NCBI GenBank assembly: GCA_951640195.1
Contig: OX621164.1
Coordinates: 3,515,098-3,579,097 of the forward strand
Length of the DNA: 64,000 bases
Direction of reading: 5' to 3'
Source: Porpolomopsis calyptriformis
Lineage: Eukaryota > Basidiomycota > Agaricomycetes > Agaricales > Hygrophoraceae
Part shown: one piece after another, positions 9,457 through 20,783 of the stretch
How the letters are laid out: every line of letters starts with the position of its first letter
Position numbering within the stretch: position 1 is the stretch's first letter
Program-made: the position numbers and the translations under genes
The notes under the pieces: generated by a model
Databases searched by the model: none
What the model was told of the DNA's origin: nothing
Seen by the model: the letters and a program-made list of their open reading frames with translations, nothing else

Positions 9457-11397
9457 TCAAACAAGGAGATATTCTTCAGTGGTCAACAGAGCATCCTCCG
9501 AGAAAACAACTTCTTCGCCACCTTCGACCTGTGTCACGGAAGCGACTCGGAGACCGGCCATGCTGCCCTGTCCCACGAAGGTCACCTTGACGGGGAAGAA
9601 CGAGCCGGGATCGTCACCGCCAACAGTGAACTCCAAAGAGCCCGAATTTTCAGAGGGAGTGACCGAAGGAATAGACCAGTCGAGAGAGTGGTTCGATGGG
9701 TTGAGTGACCAGTTACCAGAGTGAGAGGCCACCGTGGGGTAGGATCCATCTCTGGAAAGATAGGATGACGAGATGTGATTGGTTGGCGAGTGGGAGAAAA
9801 ACGCGTACGTACGGGAGAGGTATAGATATGACCAGATCGTAAAGTTTGAGATTCTCATTCTCGAGTTCATACTCGATGTTGACGAGGCAAGTCCCGTCAT
9901 TGGATGGGGTAGGCCAGCAACTCACTAATTTTTTTTTTTGTCGCGATTAAGTCGCAGGCCGTGATTATTGCAGAGTACTTACCCGTCAATGGTGTATAGC
10001 TTTCATCCAAGCCAGCGTACCTCCACTTCAATACGGCAAGCGATTGTCCCACAGGAAAGGCACGCGATGGATCTTTCAAAGCTATAACTTTCTCTTGGCC
10101 TGGTGTAAATTTCGCCACGTTCGGGTGTTGTTTGAATTGAAGTGCAGTCTCGAAATCTCCGGCAGGTGGAACCAATGCCAGTCGTATATGTGCGAAGGCT
10201 GGGTCGGAGATTTGGAGGTTCATGTCGCCTTTTAGTTCCATGGATTTCAGACCACCTTCTCGGATAATAGCAAGCGATAGTTGCTCCTTTATGGCGATGT
10301 GTACGCTGGAAAATATATGATGCTAAGTTGATCAACAGGCAAGTCCAAGGGTTATATTACCTTTCGGCCACGACCACAGGCAAGCTGCCTCGATCGTCTT
10401 TTCGCACAGCGGATTCCGCCCGTTCGAGAGGTGCGGGAGCTATAGGTGACGAAGGCATGGCCGCCTCTTCCGGTGCGAGCGCCTCTGCACCCAGGGCGTC
10501 CAACAGCTCGGCTTGTTTGGTCCTTTTGCTGCTGCCTAGTTTCATGCCAGAACCTTTGAAGGCCGGTCCGCGTCCCAAATTGGGTGCGGTAGATACGGTA
10601 CTGCGTACAGGTGAGATGTCTGGTGCGTCGAATCGCTGGGGGATGGGTGAATATCCTGTTATACCTCCTCCAAGGTAGCTAGCTGCTCCACCGCCGGCAG
10701 CAGCGCGTTTTTGTTGTTCTCGGCGTTGCATTTCAAGTTGCTTTGCCTTTCTTTTGAGCTCTTCCTTCGCCTCGGCTTCTTTATTCTGGTTTAGCAGATT
10801 AAACTGGATGTGAATGCTAAAAAACAAGAACCCAGCGCTCACCCTCTCGATGATCTCGTGAATTTTCTCTTCGTGACTTTCCATCTCGAGCACGCTCCGG
10901 ACTTGCATCAAATTTACCTGTTCCCTGTAGCCCAAGCTGACCACTTCATCGAAAGCCCCCAAAAGCTCGAATGAATTTTTGAGAATTTCACGTTCGTCTG
11001 CACTCCTACACATATCGGAGACGACTCGGGCAAAGAGATGCAAGGTTTCTATATCTTGCAGGATATTTGACGCTTTGTTGGTGATAAGAAGTATATACAA
11101 GTCTTCCAAAGGCTGGTAAACATAGCGGACTTCAGCTGTTTCGACGGAGGTATGTTGGGTGTTGGTGGGTATAAGTTTGGGAAAAGAGGCGAGGAGGGCT
11201 TCAATTCTTGTCCGTGTCATGTCGCGGAACTGGCGCGAAATGACGGCTGGCAAAAAAAGGAGGTATTAGTCTTCGAAGTGAGGGTAAACAAGGACGAAAT
11301 CGAACCTTTACCGCCTTTTGTACATATTGAAGCTGCGAGAACGACCTGGTAGGTTGCCTCAACGTTGATATCGGGTTGATAGTTGAGGACGCACCAT
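9457..11397 (-). CDS. RET2: Coatomer subunit delta (delta-COP, archain/RET2)
   Basis: Delta-COP is a subunit of the COPI coat that drives Golgi-to-ER retrograde vesicles. The N-terminal longin/adaptin-like domain is clear (VVLAASICTKGGK, then AVISRQFRDMTRTRIEALL, VRYVYQPLEDLYILLITNK, SNILQDIETLHLFARVV). A charged linker (KEAEAKEELKRKAKQLEMQ) and Gly/Ala-rich segment follow, then the mu-homology domain (IKEQLSLAIIREGGLKSMELKGD, FVGQGSMAGLRVASVTQVEGG) ending TTEEYLLV. The ATG at 11397-11395 is its own exon: an intron starting GTGCGT follows immediately and ends CAG at 11346. Four or more further short introns are spliceable. The frame is open throughout, so the gene appears intact. It stands apart from the nearby duplicated block, although beta-COP of the same complex is in this window. 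Confidence 0.92.
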
Positions 11398-12440
11398 GGC
11401 TGGATACTACAGTGACAGTGACAACGCGTGAGTGCTGCCGCCACAGTCTATCACTCAAACCAACCGGAGACTTTGCAGTCGATTTCTGTGTTCTATATCT
11501 CCGATTCATATTGGGTCCTGCCCCGTCTACCACGCCTAGGCTATGCTTCGCCTTGCATTCTCTTTTCAAATGAACTCGAATATTTATAACGGTCAAAGGC
11601 TTTGGCAGCCTTCGAATTTCTTGATGATGCCGCGAGGAAGGCGACGCCGAAGAGAACCGAATAGATAACCTTCCCAAGGATTTCGTCTACCTGTGGCGCC
11701 CGCCTGTGCTCCGATGGTTTATCAGGTGAGATTGCCTTTTATTTGCCCTGGTGCGACCAATTCTCAAGGTTCTGGCTTCATCCATCTTCCTCAGACCTCA
11801 TGCGACTGAAACGGACACTACATTGCTTTCACCTTTCATCCATTCGCGTTCAGGTCGAGAATACTCGAATGGATATCATCTGGTGGATGCATAAGCCCTG
11901 GATGGGTATCCGTCAAGGAGCATTTAATTCCTTGGAGGGTTGGGTTATTAAGGAGACGAGTTATGAATATTGTTTTATCATTACTTTCTTGTGGCAGATC
12001 TAATCTGTTTACGTGTCCATAGAAATCGAAGAAGACCTTTTCAGGCTCCTGACTTCTACACCGTTGAAAGGGCTGTCTGTTCAAACCGCCCACACAAGCG
12101 CGGTGGCCAAAGCCAATGGAGAAGGTGAAACCCCCAGCGTGCACTTGCTCCCTGCCCCGATTCCCACCCGGAATACACTATTTCTTCCACCCAGCCGGAC
12201 CAGCCCCCAGCTTCTATGGCGAGGCCCGATCGCACAGAGCACGATTTCCACCTCATCGAGAGCTGGCATCACACTGTGACATTTCCAAACCACTCTTGAC
12301 CATCAGCAAAAGTGCAAAACAATGCCAATGTCAGGTGACTCATCCAAGCCGTTATCAGGCTGTTATGGCCAGCCATGACAAGGCAAGCGGAAGGCAGACC
12401 GGTAGGATACTTACAATATAATACCTGAGTGGGTTACGTT
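11398..12440. other. Delta-COP upstream region; no confident gene
   Basis: The first part should contain the delta-COP promoter and 5' leader. Further on, reading frames are short and overlapping. A minus-strand peptide at 12040-12144 (FSIGFGHRACVGG) vaguely resembles a cytochrome P450 haem loop, but no other P450 element lies around it in frame. No gene is annotated. Confidence 0.5.
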
Positions 12441-13313
12441 GGAATAGCATCTAAGTTGAAGCCATTGTATTGTATGGGATTAGAAGTTAAGTACAGAATG
12501 GCCATATAGAAAAATGAATAAAATTGTGCAATTGCACTTAATTGCGAATTGCATGAGAAGTAAGTACTCTATATGTTCAAATTCTTCTAACAAAGCTAAG
12601 CACTAATAGTGCAGTGGTTATATTGTTCATTAAGCTTTAAGTTGAAGCCTAAGAGGTCATGAGTTTGAACCCAGGATTAAGTTAAAATTAAATTTCAAGT
12701 AAAATACAACTAAATACAACGAAAAAAAATTGAAGACCAAAAAATCAAAAACTTGCATTATTATTATTATAATAATAATAAATAGCTAGAAGAAAAAACT
12801 GGATAATAAATTAAATAATTCTTTTGTTTATTATTTTCCTGATGCACTTGTTGGCTGTCTGGTGAGGCTTGGCAGGCAAGGTAAGATCTTGCAAGATTAG
12901 ACAGGTCCATTGACAAGACTGCCCCAATTCTGCTAACCCTCCCAACCACAGCTAGCGATTATAATGCCATATAATGCCCTTGGATTAAATTTACACTTTT
13001 GCTGATGACACAGACACCACACCACCAACCCTGGTAGATCACTACGCGACCACCAATAAGAGGACCATCTGGGTGCACTGCCTAATTCACACTCACATCA
13101 GGGGACACCAGTGGGAGGTGCAGAAATGAGGGAGCTCCCGCAGCAATATATGCAGGTTTGTCTCTCTTTTCATTTGTTCTTTGTTCAGTATAGAATATCT
13201 CTGATACAGTGAAGTGGTGCAGAATATAAAATACGGTGCGTCACAGATGCATGACATCATGTGAGAGTTTGAGAAAGGAGCCAAATCCGACTCATCAGAT
13301 TCGACTCCTCGCC
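12441..13313. other. AT-rich intergenic stretch before the Crinkler gene
   Basis: Base composition shifts to AT-rich between about 12430 and 12850, with simple repeats such as the TTATTATTATTATAATAATAATAA tract near 12760-12780. No open gene is visible. A tRNA-like repeat is described separately. The last few hundred bases presumably hold the promoter of the Crinkler starting at 13314. Confidence 0.5.
12596..12730 (+). repeat. Possible tRNA-derived SINE-like element
   Basis: The sequence around 12605-12620 (TAGTGCAGTGGTTA) resembles a pol III A box, and 12660-12672 (TGAGTTTGAACCC) resembles a B box, at tRNA-like spacing of about 45 nt. A complete cloverleaf with acceptor stem is not visible, and an A-rich stretch follows (AAATACAACTAAATACAACG...). 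This is the layout of a tRNA-derived short interspersed element or an old tRNA relic. Confidence 0.4.
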
Positions 13314-14208
13314 ATGCTGATGCTTAAACTCAACTCCTTGCTTCTTGGTGATCCCCCAAATAAAGCTTTTACAGTCAAAATTGGTGGGGAGGAAAATGGC
13401 AGTGGATTGAGAGAGCGAATAAAGGAGGTGATGAAACCCGCGCTCGACCGAATCTCTGCAAATGCCCTCAACCTTCAGCCAGTAAGTGCACTTGACTTTT
13501 TGCTGGTTTTACAGGCTGATGATCATCTCACAGGTATCTATCCCTTACAACAACATCGAAGAAACCTCACTAGATGTTAAAGATTTGCTGGGAATCCCAG
13601 GAGTTCGGCCAATGGATCCTTTTGACAAACTGAGTCAGATCTTTCAGAACCCTCCCGAGGACAACTACCTTCACATAGTTGTCCAAGTCCCTGCCATGCC
13701 CGAGCAAGGTATTTTGCTTTCCATATTGATGGATATTGGATACTCACCTTTCGGTTGAACTTCATATAGAACTACCCGAAAAACTTGGGAGACAAGTGAC
13801 ACCCCCTAGACCGGATGAGTATATAACATGACTTGTACAAGACTTTGGAAGTGATCTTCACTGCTCTATCACCTCATATCTGAAGAATGATGTTCAACTT
13901 CCACTTTGGAACCCACAGCAGGGTGCAGAAGAGATGCAGAATCACATCATTTCTGTCACGGTCATAATTTTCCTTCTTTTCCTTTATCTTATCGTATGCA
14001 AACCTATCTCTTATCTTGGGATTCCCCCCATTTGTTATCGGGATTCCCCATTGCCTTCTCCAGGGATTCCCCACTACTTTACCTTTATGCGGATACACTT
14101 CATTTCCGTTATGTCTCAACCCCCTTATGATTCGTCATTGATCACGATGACTCATCCTTATCTCCACCTCATGTTATGTCGCACTGACTCACACAGATAA
14201 GTAGTCAG

Positions 14209-14216
14209 TATATAAA
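14209..14216 (+). promoter_or_regulatory. TATA box of the outer LTR
   Basis: TATATAAA lies 34 nt upstream of 14243, where the tract AAGTCTGATTC begins. This is the normal spacing to a pol II start and would place the RNA 5' end at the self-primer tract. Confidence 0.7.
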
Positions 14217-14242
14217 GAGTACTTCTGTACGTATCAGACCTT

Positions 14243-14253
14243 AAGTCTGATTC
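14243..14253 (+). other. Self-primer tract at the predicted RNA 5' end
   Basis: AAGTCTGATTC is the exact reverse complement of GAATCAGACTT at 14354-14364, just after the LTR. In the Tf1/sushi chromoviruses the first bases of the mRNA fold back on the primer site and prime reverse transcription. The position relative to TATA fits that mechanism. Confidence 0.75.
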
Positions 14254-14353
14254 CTCGTTAGCCTACTCATAACAAGGACTTGGAACCATCTCTATATCTC
14301 TTGGGACAGAACACCCGAAGTAAAACGCATTTCGAACAACCGGTTTATAACAA

Positions 14354-14364
14354 GAATCAGACTT
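14354..14364 (+). other. Primer binding site (self-priming type)
   Basis: GAATCAGACTT starts two bases after the LTR end. It lacks the TGG that a tRNA 3' CCA would need, and it pairs perfectly with 14243-14253 of the same LTR. The nested second element has the same pair (26888-26898 and 26777-26787). Confidence 0.75.
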
Positions 14365-14794
14365 CCTTCTGGTTCTCTCCCACCTGCTTATCCGAACACC
14401 CCTATCACTGTGATCATCGACATCACCTCTTTGCCCCTTACCTACTTCCATCCTGGCTTCTACCGACAACTCAGACGTTGAAGAACATTACAAAGACCCT
14501 CTTTCAAGATCGACTTTCTCAGCTACAATTCGAGATCAAGAACCATCCTTCTCTTCAGTCCTTGAAGAAACGTTAGCTACTCCTACCCCTGCTCCTGCCC
14601 CTTTAGGACCACGGACTCGATCAAGAACAAGAGGACTCTTCACTTCATCTTCAGCACCAGCAACGAGACCAGTTCATCAACGAACTGCTACCCCACCAGG
14701 ACGATACGGTTCCCTCTACTCCCAACTTTCCTCTGCGACATCCACACCAACACCAACAGCTCCAACAACTCCACAACAACCGACATCTACCAAT

Positions 14795-15958
14795 ATGTCA
14801 GGAACGTCCACTAACGCCCCCACCAACCCCCCTACCATTGATATTGTGACCTTGGTGGCCACTGTTCGCCAACTCGAACAAACCATCACCCAACAACAAC
14901 AGCTAATCGCCCAGCTCCAGCAACAACAAACCCAACCTCCTCCGCAACCCCAACAGCCTCCTTTGCCTCAACAACCTTTGCCTCAACAACCTGCTCCCCC
15001 CTCCATCAAAATCACCAAACCCGATGAATATGACGGGTCTGCTGCCAGATGTCTCAACTTCATCCAAGCTTGTCGTCTAGTCCTCGACGACAGCCAATGG
15101 TCCGACAGACAGAAAATTACTTATGTCTTGTCGTTTATGAAGATTGGTGTTGCCCAGTCATGGGCCCGACAACAGACTCAAGAATTCAAATGCGCTCAGT
15201 GGATTGGAGCCAATTACGAGGATTTCATGGAAGAGCTCGAGGAGTGCTTTGGAGACGTTGATGCGAGAGCAATGGCGCAGGTCAAAATTCAAAAGGTAAC
15301 CCAAGGACTTTCTACTGTGGACAATTATAATGTACGATTCGGAGCTCTCGCGGACGAAACAGGATTCAACAACGACGCGCTCAAAGTTTTCTACCGGAAC
15401 GGCCTCAACCCCGGAATTCTTGAAAAAATCTATGCCCTTGATCCCATCCCTGCCACCCTCAATGCCTGGAAGCGAAAAGCTTCCATCTTCAACCGACAAC
15501 GCCTTGAACTTGCACTTGAGCGTCGTGCCGCTCCCCGGAGTAACTACTACACTCCCAGGGAGACCGTGGCTCGAACGACGACCCGAACTCCCTCCTCTGC
15601 TCCTGTCAAACAGGAGACAACTCCCTCATCATCAATATCGCGCGTTCCGCGAGGCAACTGCTATCGCTGCGGAGAGTCAGGTCATTGGGCGAACAAGTGT
15701 CCAAATTCCCCTCTCACCTCTTCTCCGACAGTGCGTCCATCGAGTAGTGCCCCTGCCGGACAACGACGAGGAAGACCAACCACAGGGCGAGGTCGAGGAT
15801 GAAATATTCGAGGAATCGAGACAGAACGAGTTGACGAAGTGGTTTCCCCGACTGCTGCGGAGGAAACTATTCGAGTGGTGGACAACTGCGGGATCGATCG
15901 CTGGCCGAAGGAGAGAAAAGCTCAGCTCGTCAAGGAACTAAAAGAACAGGGTTTTTAA
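14795..15958 (+). pseudogene. gag: Gag of the outer chromovirus (one nonsense codon)
   Basis: The structural polyprotein: a Gln/Pro-rich N-terminus (QQLIAQLQQQQTQPPPQPQ), a retrotransposon-gag core (WARQQTQEFKCAQWIGANYE, VTQGLSTVDNYNVRFGALAD), then a zinc knuckle CYRCGESGHWANKC near 15658-15700. An in-frame TGA at 15800-15802 interrupts an otherwise continuous frame that runs to the natural TAA at 15956-15958 (ending KELKEQGF). The homologous nested copy has no stop there, so TGA probably replaced CGA. Confidence 0.9.
15949..15958 (+). promoter_or_regulatory. Predicted -1 ribosomal frameshift site (gag to pol)
   Basis: GGGTTTT, phased G-GGT-TTT in the gag frame, is followed at once by the gag stop TAA. 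A -1 slip on this heptamer enters the pol frame (codons from 15955), which stays the pol frame through 19488. The nested element has the same heptamer before its own gag stop. This matches the X-XXY-YYZ rule; a downstream pseudoknot was not assessed. Confidence 0.7.
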
Positions 15959-18900
15959 AGAGTCCGAACGCTTCGCCTACCGTTACGGACGTACCTACTC
16001 AAGAATGTACCACCACTCCATGCAATCTATTTCGAATTCTTGGTACTCTTGAAAAAGGCAATCTCGGACTCATTTTGGACATTTGGATTGAAGCTACCGA
16101 CACTGGTCGACGTGTCCCGGCCACTGCTCTGGTTGATAGTGGAGCCTCTGGAAATTTCGTGGACGAATCTTTCGCAGCTCGCCACAATTTCACTTTAACA
16201 TGATTGGAAACCCCAATCCCCGTACAGAATGCCGATGGATCCGAAAACCGAGGTGGACCCATCGAGAACGATATTGATATTTGGTTAGAGGCTCCTGGAG
16301 GACACAATGAACGGATCCGATTGGAAGTGACCGATCTCGGATCTAAGACGGATATTATCCTCGGCTTCCCGTGGCTCAAAAAGCACAACCCCAACATCAA
16401 TTGGAAAGAGGCAACACTGGCTCTGGATAGCAAAGATTTCCCTCTACCATGATGGATAGCGAAAGATGCGGAGTCACTGGGAATGGAATCAGTCACGCTG
16501 GCCATGAATCGACGCGTATTGAAGTCGGATGAATCCCGAGCCAGCACGGTGGAAGAAGATATGCGAAAGTTTGTACCGGAGGTATACTGGAAAGACTATT
16601 CTAGTGTTTTTGCCAAAGAATCCTTCGACCGCCTTCCACCACATTCGGAATTCGACCATGCCATAGAACTGGATGAAACCTTCAGGCCAGTCAAAGGCGC
16701 GAAATATGCAATGTCCCCTCTTGAGATGGATCACTTACACAAGTTCATCGACGAAAACTTATCTACTGGACGAATACGAGTTTCCAAATCGAAACAAGTC
16801 TCTCCGTTCTTCTTTGGAAAGAAAGCCGAAGAAGTGAACGCTAAAGGTAAGAACGCTGGCTTACGCCCTATCGAGGATTATCGCTACCTCAACGAACACA
16901 CGGTTCCTGACCATTATCCCCTTCCTCTTCTTCATCAAATACTCCAACGACCCAAACTTCTAACAGCTTCTCTGTTCACGGTCATGGATATCCGATGGGG
17001 ATTCAACAACGTCAGAATCAAGGAAGGCGACGAATGGAAAGCTGCTTTCATCACTGAAGCAGGCGCCTTCGAACCCACCGTCATGTTCTTTGGTTTGCGG
17101 AACTCACCAGCCACCTTTCAATGGATGATCAACACAAGATTTAAAGAAGTCCTAGACTCTGGAAATGTTTTCATCTATATCGATGACGTGCTTGTTTGTG
17201 GAGACGATTTACAAGAATTGCGACGCTGGACCTTCAAGACTCTAGATATCATGAAGAAACACGGACTCTCGTGTAAACCCGTCAAGTGCCAGTTCGAGAA
17301 GGAAGAAGTCATTTATCTCGGAGTCGTCTTATCCAAAGGGCGAATCACCACCAACCCGAAGAAAGTCGACGCTATCATGTCTTGGCCTATTCCAGAAACG
17401 GTGAAACAACTCCAATCCTTCTTGGGCAGTGCGAACTTTTGGCGGAGATATATCAAGGATTTCTCCAGAATCACTACCCCTCTCTATGAACTCTTGCACA
17501 ATGATACTGTGTGGGAATGGACTCCTTGGAGACAAGAAGCCTTCGACAACATTAAGTCCCTTTTAACGAATGCGCCCGTTCTCCATATTCCTGATCGCGA
17601 TCTCCCCTATTGCTTGGAAACCGATGCCTCTATCATTGGAATTGCGGGAATACTCTCTCAGCTTCATGACGGACACTGGAAGCCTGTCGGCTATCACTCA
17701 AGATCTACCTCCCCTGCCGAAAAGAACTACCCTACCCACGATCTAGAACTCCTGGCAATCATTGATTCCTTTAAACAATGGCGTCATCTGCTCGAAGGAG
17801 CAAGACACGATATTCTCATCAAGACAGACAGTTTGGCCTTACGATACTTTTCAAAGAATCTTCGCTTATCAAACCGCCAAACTCGTTGGTCTGAGTATCT
17901 GTCCAGGTTCAGGTTCAAGATTGAATACATTCCAGGGAGGAAGAACAAGGCCGACGGCCTGTCCAGGCGCCCAGATTACTTACCCGGCGTCGAAGCCGAC
18001 GTGGAGAACGAAGTTCTGATAGCGCGCGACCGATGGGTAAATTCAATTGTCAAACTGTCAAATTCAAGCTTTCTCTCTAGATTACGCTTCAAAATCCCAC
18101 TCCCACAGAAGATCCAAGATAAACTCGAGGATGCCTCACTCGCTTGGACCCAAGCCGATGGGCTTGTACGCGATGTTGAAGGTTGGATAGTAGTGCCGGA
18201 GGAAGTATCTTTGCGCACAGATATTATACGACTGTCCCACGCCTACCCCCACGCTGGCCACCCTGGCATTGAGAAGACGAAGGAACTCGTCCTTCGTAAC
18301 TTTATTTGGGATGGTGCCCCACAAGACATCACCAACTATGTTCGATCCTGCCCCGCTTGTCAACAAAACAAGAACTTCCCCTCGAAGCCGTCAGGACTAC
18401 TCCAACCCATACCCCCCTCTATGGAACCATGGAAGGAAATTACCGTCGATCTCATTGTCGAACTCCCCAAGTCACAAGGCTATGATGCTGTAATGGTTGT
18501 TGTCGATCGTTTCACTAAACGTGCCCACTTCATTCCGACAACTTCTAATCTTTCATCAGAAGGTGCTGCAAAACTCTTTCGGAATCACATCTGGAAACAT
18601 CACGGATAGCCCCAAAAGGTTATATCCGATCGCGGAGTGCAATTTGCGTCCAAATTCACAGAAGCCCTCAATAACTCCTTAGGGATTATCTCCGGTCTCT
18701 CCACTGTGTATCATCCCCAAACAGATGGTCAAACGGAACGTACCAATCAAGAACTTGAAGTATATTTACGTTTCTATACCAACTTTATGCAGGACGACTG
18801 GTCAGAATGGCTTGCTTCTGCAGAATTTGCCTACAATAATCGGCAACACTCTGCCACTTCACAATCACCGTTCTATATGGAATATGGACGTCATCCTCAC

Positions 18901-19488
18901 CTTCCCACAGTCATTCCGGATCAAAGCAACGTGCCCGCAGCAAATACCTTTCACGAACGCCTCACACGCGCACAGCAAAATGCCAAACGATCCTTATCAA
19001 AGACAACGGAGTCAATGAAGAAATACGCCGATCGTAAACGGAAACCTTCACCCTCCTACGAAGAAGGAGATCTAGTCTGGTTGGACACCAAGAATATCAA
19101 GACGACACGACCCTCGAAGAAACTTGACAATCGACGGACCGGACCATTCAAGGTCTTGAAGAAGATATCGGACCTTGCTTATCTGATCGACATTCCCGGA
19201 ACATGGAGACTGCACCCAGTCTTTCACGTTTCACTCCTGAGACCCAACGTCGGAAATGAATTGCTCCACCCTGATGTCATCGACACATCACGACCTCCCC
19301 CTGATCTGATCGAAAACGAAGAAGAATACGAGGTCGAATCTATACTACAACATTCCGGAGCTAAACGACGCCGAAAATATTTGGTCAAATGGAAAGGCTA
19401 TCCGATCGAAGAAGCCACTTGGGAAGATCGATCGAACATTTTACGACACGCCAAGGAAATTGTGAAGACGTACGAAGACTCAATTTAA
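15955..19488 (+). pseudogene. pol: Pol polyprotein of the outer chromovirus (three nonsense codons)
   Basis: Domains in order: aspartic protease (VDSGASGNF, about 16131), reverse transcriptase with the YIDD catalytic box (about 17176-17187), RNase H (LETDASIIG, HDLELLAI), integrase zinc finger (HPGIEKTKEL ... CPACQQNK), the DDE core (TVDLIVELP ... SDRGVQF ... GQTERTNQELE) and a C-terminal chromodomain (VESILQHSGAKRRRKYLVK WKGYP...). All pieces share one frame; it is broken by TGA 16201-16203, TGA 16450-16452 and TAG 18607-18609. The nested copy shows a sense codon at all three sites. No indels are present, so decay is by point transitions only. The chromodomain places it among chromoviruses. 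Confidence 0.93.
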
Positions 19489-20326
19489 ACGGCGACTTGA
19501 TTCTATTCATTCGTTAGTCATCATCTCGTCTGCCAAGAATTGACCTCTATTTTTAGAACCACTCCTTATAAACTGCCGGACGTCTCTACTTTCCTTCACG
19601 ATTCAAATTACGCACCCCTCAACAACGACTCAAGACCGCTAAGCCAAACAACTTTACCATGCCCGCTACACGGTCTACACGATCCCCCTCTCCTCAGGTC
19701 GCCATCCGACATTCTGGACAAATCCCCTCGTCCGCCATTCGCTCCCCCACTCCTGGTCCCTCCACCTCCGCTTCCTCTCCTCAACAATTACGTCGACAAG
19801 GTCGCGCACGCGCGGAAGACTTCTACACTATTCAAACCCCTCCCCCCGAAGACCCCGCTGTCACCATCTCCCGCCTCATGGTCCACAGTAATAGCGTCAG
19901 CAACTGGAACCGTGAACTTCGTCAAGAACGTGAAGTTCTAAAAGCTGAACTCAAAGCGTCGGAGAAAAGCGCATTGTTTTGGAAGAATCATTGGGACGAG
20001 AGTGAGTTGAAAGTTTGGGAGCTTCAACGTCAGAAGAAGAAAACGTGGGTTGACTGCTACGACGTCACCACCCGCGCCATCATCGCCAAGCTTGTGGAAG
20101 AAAGTCGCCGGTCTGAACGGCTCACCAGGGAGGACTTCCTCCGAGCCCAACGAGACCTTGCGACAACTGAGACTTTAATCGAGTACGGGAGAACGGTCGA
20201 ATACCCCATCAACGTCGACCTAGAATACCCGATCGACGACGACAACGTCACGACAGTCCAAGCCCCCTCCCCCGTTGAAGCGACTTCGGAAGCCGAACCC
20301 GTTGCTTCCCCCTCGGTGGCCGTCGA

Positions 20327-20749
20327 TGTTATAAACTGGTTGCCGATGAGATGGTTTTACTTCGAAGAGCTCTGTCCCAAGACGATGATGATGTCTCAAG
20401 TCCTAGTTATTGGGTTGCTAACGAGGAATCAGACTTAAGGTCTGAGTACGACTAACTAGGAGTTTATATACTAACTACGCTACTGCGGATGAGTCAGTAT
20501 AAACACGAGGAATACATGAGGAGTACATGAGGAGTACATGCGACGAGTAAAGATAAGCATGATAAGGGACTCGGAGCGTGTGAAGAGATGAAACATAATG
20601 GTCGGAAATGAAGTGTGTCCTATCTCGGATAAATGAAAAGATATGGAATCGTGGGGAATCCCTGGGGAATCCCAAGTGGAGATAAGACCTGTCCGACTAA
20701 ACAATGATGACTAACATAGAGAGGGAATGAAAAATTTACGTCCGTGACA
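20327..20749 (-). repeat. 3' LTR of the nested chromovirus
   Basis: 423 bp; it contains an extra 11-bp unit of a GGGGAATCCC-type direct repeat near 20655-20675 that is missing from the other LTR. It also carries three near-identical GAGGAGTACAT units (20516-20540). Confidence 0.95.
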
Positions 20750-20783
20750 TACACCTCGTTTTTCAGGAAATTCGACCTGAATT

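Larger units (their letters stand above)
13954..14352 (+). repeat. 5' LTR of the outer chromovirus
   Basis: A 399-bp LTR with TGT...ACA ends and a TATA box near its middle. It differs from 27311-27709 at three sites (near 13964, 14090 and 14330), each a CpG in the other copy. It contains tandem GGGATTCCCC-like motifs (about 14018-14072). Confidence 0.95.

Noticed and set aside
9145..9724. Plus-strand ORFs over delta-COP and the Crinkler tail
   Set aside because: They are shadows of the minus-strand delta-COP exon, whose frame matches the family over its full length.
12040..12144. Cytochrome P450 haem-loop-like peptide (FSIGFGHRACVG) on the minus strand
   Set aside because: No other P450 motif (I-helix, ExxR) lies near it in any frame, the loop has only partial fit, and stops follow. 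Probably chance similarity or an unrecoverable relic.
19659..20438. ORF3 as an envelope gene
   Set aside because: It sits at the env position but has no signal peptide, furin-like site or membrane anchor; predicted to be a coiled-coil protein instead.
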